From Hyposmocoma kahamanoa (lineage: Eukaryota > Arthropoda > Insecta > Lepidoptera > Cosmopterigidae): a DNA stretch of 64,000 nucleotides. Of the stretch, positions 55,833 to 64,000 are shown piece after piece; position 1 is the stretch's first letter, and every line of letters begins with the position of its first letter. Where the stretch lies: NCBI RefSeq assembly GCF_003589595.1, contig NW_020654810.1, forward strand, positions 21,008,350 through 21,072,349, in the 5' to 3' direction. A program made the translations under genes and the position numbers. Below the pieces are notes generated by a model. The model was not told the DNA's origin and did no database searches. It saw only the letters and a list, made by a program, of their open reading frames with translations.

Positions 55833-56316
55833 TTTTAACCGACTTTAAAAAAGGAGGAGGTTCTCAATTCGACTGTATGTTTTTTTTGTATGTATGTTAC
55901 GCGATAACTCCGACAAATTGTGAACCGATTTTGATGATTCTTTTTTTGTTGGAAAGAGGGGTACCTCAGTAGTGGTCCTATTTGAATTTGAAGAAAATAT
56001 AGCACCTCTAAGGGTGGCAAACTAGAGGATGGATGATTTTTGAGGTCGGTTCTTTTAGTACTCTGTACTGAGATTATACTGAAATCGGTTAACAGAAAGC
56101 GAGTGAAATACAATAAACCGGATTCATCCCCTAATTTGGCACCGTTCGAGGTGCAAATTTTCTCATATAAAATATATTTGAATAGGAGCACTACAGATAG
56201 GTACCCTATTTTGTTTTAAAAAATCACGAAATCGGTTTACAAATGTCGGAGAATGGCGTAGCATACAAAAAATACAGACGAATTGGAACCTTTCCCTTTT
56301 TTTAAGTCGGTTAAAA
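55833..56316. mobile_element. family B foldback element, complete
   Basis: Ends TTTTAACCGACTTTAAAAAA and TTTTTTTAAGTCGGTTAAAA. The second half is a diverged reverse complement of the first: GGAAAGAGG/GGTACC blocks and the GGCAAACTAGAGGATG/CCCTAATTTGGC blocks face each other. The element is therefore one long hairpin with arms of about 240 bp and no coding capacity. Confidence 0.8.
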
Positions 56317-57084
56317 TAATTTATTGTCGACATGCTTGACAGACCGCTTGTCTAATTTACAATTACACACACAAATAATATTATAAGCTAAACCTTTTTG
56401 CGACAGTTATACAGTTGCAATTTTACCCAATTTATTCAATGAAAATAAAATTATTTTAGACCAGATAATAGACGAAAAGACTGTCTTCTGCTGGCCTTTA
56501 AGTCTGCTAATTTTCTTGAATTCATTTTCAAGAAATTATATTATTAATATTTGTTATTCTGCTAAAATCTAAAATCTGCAATGGCGTTGAGTCTCAATAT
56601 AATGTCAATGGAACGGCAGTGATGTTGCCTTAAATTTTCAAATTATTTTTTTTTTGTCAAATGCTCGACTCGCCATTAAAGAGCAGAATACCAAAACATT
56701 GCAATGGCAGTTGAATAGTAGATCAATGCCATGGATACTCAATCGACTCGAATAGCTCACTTGGGGCCTTGAACTTATTCCTTAGCAGCAAGGATTCCTG
56801 CCAATGTATGCTACAAAAGAGATGAAATAAAACTTTGGGATGTTTGACAATTTTAGCTGGAGATGATTTTTTGACTTCTCATGTTACATTTCACACCCTT
56901 CGTCCCCTATGGACATTTGCAACACCAGCATGCTGATTTTTCGCTGCTGTTTTTGCTGTTTTTCGCACGCTGAGTTTCCGAGCGAGAAGATGAACCTGAT
57001 TCCTACTATATCTTTCTAATTTGTGAGTTAAATCAACTATTGTTTCGTCTTGAAACGTTAAAATTTTCGGATTGGCCACTTATG

Positions 57085-57612
57085 TGCTCCGCAATTATGT
57101 ACTCGGAAGAGACGCAGTTTCCGATCGGGAGAGGCAATCAAAATTAAGCTGCTGAGCTATCGTTGTAAACCAAAACACTGCAAGGGTTATAACATAGTGT
57201 TTCGTAATTCCATTACACCTTATCTTTCAGCTTGTATCCAGGGAAAAGAAAGACATTTAAGTCAAATTATCAAATATACACACATATCAAAAGTGTCTAC
57301 GGACCAAGGAAGTTTTTGCTAATTACTGAAAATCAGGTTTATTGTGTTTTTTTAACACAAATGGACTCATTCTTGGTTAATTTCATTTTCAAATTATAAA
57401 ATTGACCAATAAAAAATCCATCGGTGTTAAAAAAATTCATTAAAAATCCTGATTTTCAGTGATTGCCAAAACCGTGCTTGTTCCCTAGACACTTTTGATG
57501 TGTGTACAAAGCAAAGTAGTTAAAAAAATATTTTTCCAAAATGCGGTTTTTGATGTTACAGTGTTTTGGTTTGATTGACGGTAGAGAGGAAGTGCCTAAT
57601 TATGCGTTGCTT
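57085..57612. mobile_element. family L foldback element
   Basis: Nested inverted arms: AACCAAAACACTG (57168) faces CAGTGTTTTGGTT (57562), and ATCAAAAGTGTCTACGGACC (57288) faces the AGACACTTTTGAT region near 57489. TACTGAAAATCAGG/CCTGATTTTCAGTG close the loop. No product is encoded. Confidence 0.65.
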
Positions 57613-57910
57613 TGAAAATTAACAAAAAATAATCTACGAAACAAAATTAGGCAATTGGTTTTTCAAATGAAATAAAAATTTATATTTGGCACCAGCCATA
57701 CACACATACAACATAGCATATGGTTGGTGCTACGTACTTCTTTTATCATCAATTTTGTCAGTTTCTCAAGAACTAAGTTTTGGATTTAGTGACTTTATTA
57801 TTGAAGATGCCATTTACTATTGCGGCAATGACAGATTTTATGGCATGTTGAAATTTATTTGTAATATTTCTTTTTTTAAGTTTTTTGTTTTTTTTTGTTT
57901 AAAGTTTATT

Positions 57911-58191
57911 TAGTAGCTGTAGAGCTCCTTATAAAAGAGTTCGTACAGGAAAGTAAGTACTACGGTCGTAACTATTTCTGCCGTCGAGAAGCAATTTGAG
58001 CATTACTGCGTTCCGGTTTTGGAGGGTGCTGGTGAAACTACAGGCACATGGGACACGACAACTCGTCAGTAGCACTTCTCCGAACTTTGCAGTTCAAAGT
58101 TCTATACGGCATTACAACTGTCATGGATAGGCTTGTCGCTTATTACCAGGCGCACGATTTGTTCGTTCTGTCGCTTGATATCATAAAAAAA
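57911..58191 (+). mobile_element. family A retroposon copy
   Basis: Full-length but diverged copy, from TAGTAGCTGTAGAGCTCC to CGCTTGATATCATAAAAAA. Confidence 0.8.
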
Positions 58192-59018
58192 CCTAGCTTA
58201 GATTTGATAATAAAATCGCAAATTAGACGCAATTACGACTTTTACTTCGTAGACAAATAAAAAAAAACAAGACTGGTGACGCTGAAAATGCTCATTAAAT
58301 AATAATTTATCTGGGAACGAATTCGTAGACAGAAAATTTTAAACCTCTGTTATCCGTAATTATGAAGCTTATCGCATCATCTGTTTATACATGATATGCA
58401 TCTTCAACAAAAAGGTGTGAAGTCATAAATCTACCTATAGACGATGCCTAGTTCTGACGTTTAGGTGGTAAAGATAATTGCACAGGTAATTTATTAACCT
58501 ATGAAATAAAGATAGGATAAACTTTACTGTAAAATCGAATTTCAGGTGAGTCGTTTTCTCATATTATGATGATGTAAGACTATTTTCTGAAATCTGGAAT
58601 TCGAAAAAAGTATACAAATAATATTTGGAGCTTTTAACCACTCTATGTCACTACTTGTATCTTTATGTAACCATTTATCTAATCGAAACAGTTTATTCCG
58701 ACTACTAATATCAGTTCTACTACTCTTTCCCACTAAATAATCTTTTTGTTTTATTTATTTGATTTACTAACAGCTAGGTACATAATTATGACTTATTTAC
58801 TAAGTAAAATGATTTGAGGTTTTAAATTTAATGCACAGCTCATTACAGGTAAACCTAATGGAAAATAAAAAAAGGCAAAGGAACCTTTGGGTGTCATATG
58901 GTAAACAAATAAATGGTTTTCTTTTTTTTTTCTTGTAAGATTTAACTTAACTATTATAATACTATTAGAAACAAACAACTAATAACCATCTACGTTTTTA
59001 AAATAAAACGCTATTTTA

Positions 59019-59210
59019 TTAACCGACTTCAAAAAAGGAGGTTCTCAATTCGACGGTATGATTTTTCTTTTTTGTATGTATGTTACGCGATAACTCTTTT
59101 TAAAATTTTGTGAATCGATTTTGATGATTTTTCGAGTTCAAAAGAGGGTACCTCAGAAGTGGTCCCATTAAAACTTGAAGAAATCGGTTTTTTTTAGTAC
59201 TCTGTAATAA
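59019..59210. mobile_element. family B element, left arm
   Basis: TTAACCGACTTCAAAAAAGG and ATGTATGTTACGCGATAAC blocks, then a shortened interior ending TTTAGTACTCTGTAATAAG. Confidence 0.7.
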
Positions 59211-59825
59211 GATAATTTTGTTTTAATATTTGTCAAGAGCAAAACTTTAGGATAAACAAAAAACAACACCGTTTTTGTACTACCATAAAATTTATTCTAT
59301 ACTCGTTCGTCTGATTAACATAACCCCAAAGGATCGAGTGACCTTTGAACGTCGTTTTAACAATGTATGGTAATGTTAACAATACATCGTCAAATTGATA
59401 CCTGAATGTTAATGAACGGCCTTGTCACAAATATATGTATGTGTTGTTAACATGGTACGTGATGCCGTAATACCCTATGTGTCCTGGGGAATAATAGACG
59501 GACAGACTGGGATATAATACATATTACAATGAGTGGATACACTCATTATAATACATATGTATTTTGTGGAAATTAATTAGGTTATTAATTAAAAACTTTT
59601 TGACACTACATTGAAATTTATATATTGCAACTTTTTGTTGTATTTTTAATTATTTATTTATTACAACAAAACAGATGACAATCAATATTATGTTGATAAG
59701 ATAAGTAAGTTAAAATATGATATTACAAAATTCTCTACCAAATAGCAATCCTCCTTATATTGACACATCATTGTGAAGTAACAAGAAAGATCTTGAGTTT
59801 AAATTAACAGATGAAAGTTATAGTT

Positions 59826-60031
59826 AGTAGTAGTAGTTATAGTTATAGTTATTATTGCCACCTTACCAATTTCTTCCGCCAAGCAGTAATGTGAGCATTA
59901 GGTAAGGATGCTGGTGAAATTATAGGCACATGGGAATTGTCAACTTATGTCTCAGGGTGACGGGTGCAGTGGCGGTGACCCTACACCAGGCGCACGACTT
60001 GTTAGTCCCGTCTTTTGGAATTATAAAAAAA
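59826..60031 (+). mobile_element. family A retroposon copy
   Basis: Copy with internal deletions. It keeps CCAAGCAGTAATGTGAGC and an A-tailed end at 60031; the head has degenerated into TAGTAG/TAGTTA units. Confidence 0.75.
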
Positions 60032-60196
60032 GTAATAATGTACTAATTTAATACACTTATTCATTTAATACTTAATACAAAAGTGACAAAGGTATGGGTA
60101 AATATTTATGTAAGTGCTGTGAGTTAGTGTTCGTTTGAATATTCTAGATCTTAGATCAAAAATATCAAAATCGGAGTTTTTCATAGATATCTCCTA

Positions 60197-61119
60197 ATCG
60201 GTCATTCTCACATTCGGTGTTCTCTGCTATATAACAATTACCGTAGCTATTTCGGTGTCTTCAACCTAATTTACAGTAGTCGTTGTTTTTTCTCGCTTAA
60301 CACAAGACTTCGACTGCAGCAGGCCACTACGGATCTTTAAATTTTAACCAGCAGGCCATGTGAGTCGCCACTCGCCCACAAAAACCCAAGTGCAGCAGGC
60401 CTCCATGTATTTTCGAATTTTACTTAGCAGGCCATGTGGGTCTCCGGCGTACCACAATTAGGAATCAAAATTTATTTTCGATTTTTCTAGTCCTGACCAG
60501 TCAAAGGTTGCATCAGCAGGCCGACAATACATATAAGTTGTGCGACAATATAAATTGTTTGGCTCTTCTGCTAACAACTGATTTAGATCGTAATCAAGTA
60601 TCGATCTCGTCCCTAGTGGTGATATTCGCCTGTTTTTGGTAGGATCACGGCGTACCAAGCGGCTTGCTGGTAAAGTTTGGAGGCGTCTCGCGCGCCGCCC
60701 ACATGGCCTGCTGTAAAAGTTACTAAGATCACGCGTGGTATGCTGTGAAAAAATATGCGTGTCTCACGCCATCCACAAGGTTTGCTACTAAAGTTACTTA
60801 AGATCAGGTGTGGCGTGGAGTGAAAGAAAAATGGTTTGTTCTATGGCGCTGAGACTGTAAATATGTCGGTTTTTCTTAAAAATGTCTGAACTTTTTAATT
60901 ATAGTATCCATGGCTACGGTAATTAGATCTAATTACCGTTTCCATAAAATATTTGCGTTAATAAATCGGAAACTACTTTGTTTATTCCAATGTCATTTAG
61001 ATATATTGCTAGTTTAGCTTAAAGTTATTCACATTTCAATGTTATTGGATATAATAAGTGAGGAAAAACAATGGCTACGGTAATTAGGCTGAGAACACCG
61101 AACGTGGGAATGACCGTTG
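60197..61119. mobile_element. inverted-repeat element with AGCAGGCC subrepeats
   Basis: About 923 bp. Inverted ends of about 50 bp: CGGTCATTCTCACATTCGG at 60199 faces CCGAACGTGGGAATGACCG near 61099, and both continue through the ATTACCGTAGC motif. Inside are five AGCAGGCC boxes in one direction (60318, 60350, 60394, 60426, 60515), two inverted GGCTTGCTGG/GGCCTGCT boxes (60661, 60705), and a perfect 24-bp palindrome at 60916-60939. No convincing frame. Confidence 0.7.
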
Positions 61120-63025
61120 TAAAGACGACACATTCTTGTCAGGTGGTTTAAAAAAAACATAATATTATCAAATGATGAAATATTTGGTAATATTAATGGG
61201 GTCCGCTGTTATGAGCATATTCCTGGCGTCATGGCCTAACGAGACAAGCTGCGTATTTACTGACCTTGCTCGCGATTCTAACACTGACAAAAAAATATTT
61301 TCCTAATTATTGTTGGCTCTGGCATTTTTTTAAGTAGAGTTTTAACGGCTTTGGCATAGTGACATACAGCCTATTCTTCATTTTGATTTCACTATTTACG
61401 TATTAATCTTCACATGACGTCAAAAGTGGAAATTTAAATTCAAATATGTTTATTTCGGAATACTTATAATAAAGGATGTAACTATTAATAAGTTCATAAC
61501 TTTTTACGTTTTTTAGTAGAGAACCATCTCTACGCGGCGGGGAATGTCTTCCTCTTCATAGATCTTCACTAGACCATCTACTAGCAATATGGCATTTAAA
61601 AAAAATAGAATGTGACAGTACTTTATTTTGTTCATATTTATTTATTGCGCATTGGCTATAGAGCCATCACTTTAAACAGGTAACAAATAATTAAGGAACT
61701 CGAAACGTAATATTATAACAACTAAAAATTAATTGACAATTGATAAAAATAAGAACTGTAACTACAAAAACCCGCCATTTTTTTTAAATATTGTTTTTTT
61801 CTTATAAGATTATATCTGTAGAATTATTATCTAACAAAGTACCCACCTTTTTGCTTCTTTATCAGATACGTCCATTATAAGATCGTGACGAAAACATCAA
61901 GTTGACTGCTCTCATTAAAAGCGAATGGAAATTAGGCACACACTCGTAAATTACCGTGAAAATTTGTTATTACTTGATACACAAAGTAAAAAAGACTTGT
62001 TTACGTGTGCTACTTTACTCGTAGCACTTTGTGAGGCCTTGTATGATAACCACGAGGTGAGGCGAAGAAACTGTCGTGTACACACTAAGTTTTAATTATC
62101 GCAATGTGAAATTAGTATACTTTATAATAATACTTCATTGTAAGATTGGGAGTACTGTAACATGTCAATATTAAGTATACTATTAACACAAATATTTCAC
62201 GATTGTCTTACTCACCCATGATTAGTATATTGATTTGTGGAGCTCGTACTTCATGATTCATGTGAACTAACGTGTAATGCACTTATGTTTGCCAAATCAA
62301 TAAAACCTGAGTCATATCATAGTCATTAGCTCAATTTATTCCCGATACGTATCATTGAATCATCAATGTTCAATTCGTGTTGCTGTGAAAATGAATGTTA
62401 GGTTTATAGTTCTATACATTATGACTCGGTCGTAAGTTTTTGCACTGTTTTTATTCACAACAAATTGTTAATATACTGTTAGAAAGACTGGACTCCAAAG
62501 TAATTCCTCCTTTGTTTGTTTATTTATTTATTTATTTACGTTTTTTTATTATTTATTTAAAAAAATTCATTCATTTATCTATTCTATATGACCAAACCAT
62601 CGACGATCCCTCTCTCTATCTGGTCACTACATCATCTTTAATTTTTTCACGATTTTCAATATGTAACACAAATCTTATTGATTTGTCGAACTTAATCTAT
62701 ACAACGTTGCGTCTTAATTTCTCAACCCTTTACCACGGTCGTTCTAGTAACCTAAATCAGATTATAACATCTAGATAGCCACCAACTAGGGCGGCCTAAG
62801 GTCAGGTAACACCATAACTTAAAGGTCATGGTAAAGTTATTTATGGAACTAATAAAAAGCTTTTGTTAACTGTGCTCTTGGTAACTAACTAGGAATTATA
62901 TTAGAGACATTTTTGAAGCAATTTGGTTAATGTTATTACTCGTTGACTCTAGGTACTTACTTTGAACCACATCCTTCATAAAAGTAAAGATAAGTAGACA
63001 ACGATGTCTATGTATAGTCAATACG

Positions 63026-63057
63026 TTGAGTGTGTGCGTTTTTATTATTATTGTTAG
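63026..63057 (+). mobile_element. family C SINE tail fragment
   Basis: GTTGAGTGTGTGCGTTTTTA followed by TTATTATTG, only the 3' end. Confidence 0.5.
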
Positions 63058-63060
63058 TTA

Positions 63061-63174
63061 TGTAAAGAGCACGTCAAAGTTTGAAACTTTGTACTTTCGA
63101 CCGTTCTTATCGTAAGTGGCACAGAGTTCGATTTAAGTCCTAAGTGTCAAGCTTGACGTGCTCTTGACTTTGTA
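63061..63174. mobile_element. family G MITE
   Basis: Second copy, sharing the interior CCGTTCTTATCGTAAGTG and the right end GTGCTCTTGACTTTGTAC. Confidence 0.75.
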
Positions 63175-64000
63175 CTAGCGTACTAGACGTGTCGCTCCAT
63201 ACACACGCTGTTTCACTGATGTGCGGTGAAGACACAACACTTCAATATCATAGGTTAATAAGTAATAGAATGTTCTGACTACACAATAACAGAGTGGGTA
63301 TAGTATGAATAAAATAGTTACTATGTTTGCTATATATAAATTTAAAAAATATAAAAAAGGACTAGGCTGCATATCTAATGATCTTTGCCTTTCCACAAGG
63401 AAAAGTACATAACATAACATCAATAATTTCAACAACTCGAATGTATTTTTTTCTTTTACTTAATTTGTTTTTCTTTTTACATAGTAACATAATAATTATA
63501 AATACTTAGTGGAAAGTCCCTGGGTCATAGCAAAATGAAATAGATTGCGCAACTAATAACGACTTTGCTAGTGGCTTTACGTTAATTCTCCAACTATGGA
63601 TAAATATCATTGGTATTCACTCAATATTATCTGCCTGCCTAGCTCATTCCCAATAGGTATAAAGTGTCACGTCTGTCCACGGTACTACGGTACTGATACT
63701 CTTTGACAAAATTCAACACTAAAACAAAATACAATCACTATTGATAGTGTTTTGTTTGGAACATGTACTTGCTGTGAAAGTTCTTGTCGATAGATTGAAG
63801 TCGTTGTAAGTAGGAGATAAAAATAAAAACTGTTGTTTTTTAGTGTTCTTGTGTATTAACTTTATCGTGATAATAGAGAGAAAAGTAACAGTAGGTACAG
63901 AGATGTTTTTTTCTCTACTGTGCACGTGATAATGCAAGATTAAAATCTATGTGATCACAGCCAAAACTAACAAGTATAACCTGTTTTTGTACTTCTTCAA

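Larger units (their letters stand above)
53869..64000. other. repeat-rich tail of the window
   Basis: Probably the tetraspanin intron before its last exon. It holds B, L, A, G and C elements and the AGCAGGCC element listed separately. Short open frames here show no recognised domain. The stretch 54895-55330 is less AT-rich than its surroundings, but I read no continuous protein there. Confidence 0.55.

Noticed and set aside
60318..60522. CRISPR-like array from the five AGCAGGCC boxes
   Set aside because: Boxes are only 8-13 bp, spacing is irregular, and the context is a eukaryotic inverted-repeat element.

Overview
This 64 kb window looks like an AT-rich insect genome, most probably a moth or butterfly. 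The genes have GT-AG introns, and their proteins read as arthropod versions of conserved eukaryotic proteins. The rest is filled with tRNA-derived SINEs, poly(A)-tailed retroposons, LINE remnants and many short inverted-repeat DNA elements of the kind common in Lepidoptera. The species is not identifiable from sequence alone. There is one 10-base assembly gap (5941-5950).

Four genes can be supported. (1) The 5' part of an AP-1 clathrin adaptor gamma gene lies on the minus strand: six exons between 31090 and 9713 encode the first 243 residues, and the remaining exons are not found and probably lie beyond base 1. (2) ARFRP1, an Arf-like GTPase of the trans-Golgi, is complete in five minus-strand exons (37202 to 32370), 1.3 kb upstream of AP-1 gamma on the same strand. 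(3) A CFAP70-like axonemal TPR protein is encoded on the plus strand by one uninterrupted 2.8 kb reading frame (40750-43554). (4) A tetraspanin starts at 44200 on the plus strand; four phase-0 exons are present and its last exon is not found. ARFRP1 and AP-1 work in the same trans-Golgi sorting step, so their adjacency is worth noting. The other two genes have no evident link to them.

Three further segments look coding but are not recognised: 7538-8142, 31746-32185 and 34759-34848, all plus strand. The first two show frame breaks, so they are either decayed copies or contain sequence errors.

Most of the window is intron or intergenic DNA rich in repeats. I group them by letter. A is a ~300 bp poly(A)-tailed retroposon with 13 copies, one nested head-on in another and one interrupted by a LINE tail. 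B is a ~480 bp foldback element. C is a tRNA-derived SINE. D is a ~490 bp inverted-repeat element present as a head-to-head pair. E to Q are other inverted-repeat or shared repeats. The most unusual structures are a 923 bp element with AGCAGGCC subrepeats (60197-61119), two adjacent perfect palindromes (48905-49013) and the D pair (24505-25508).
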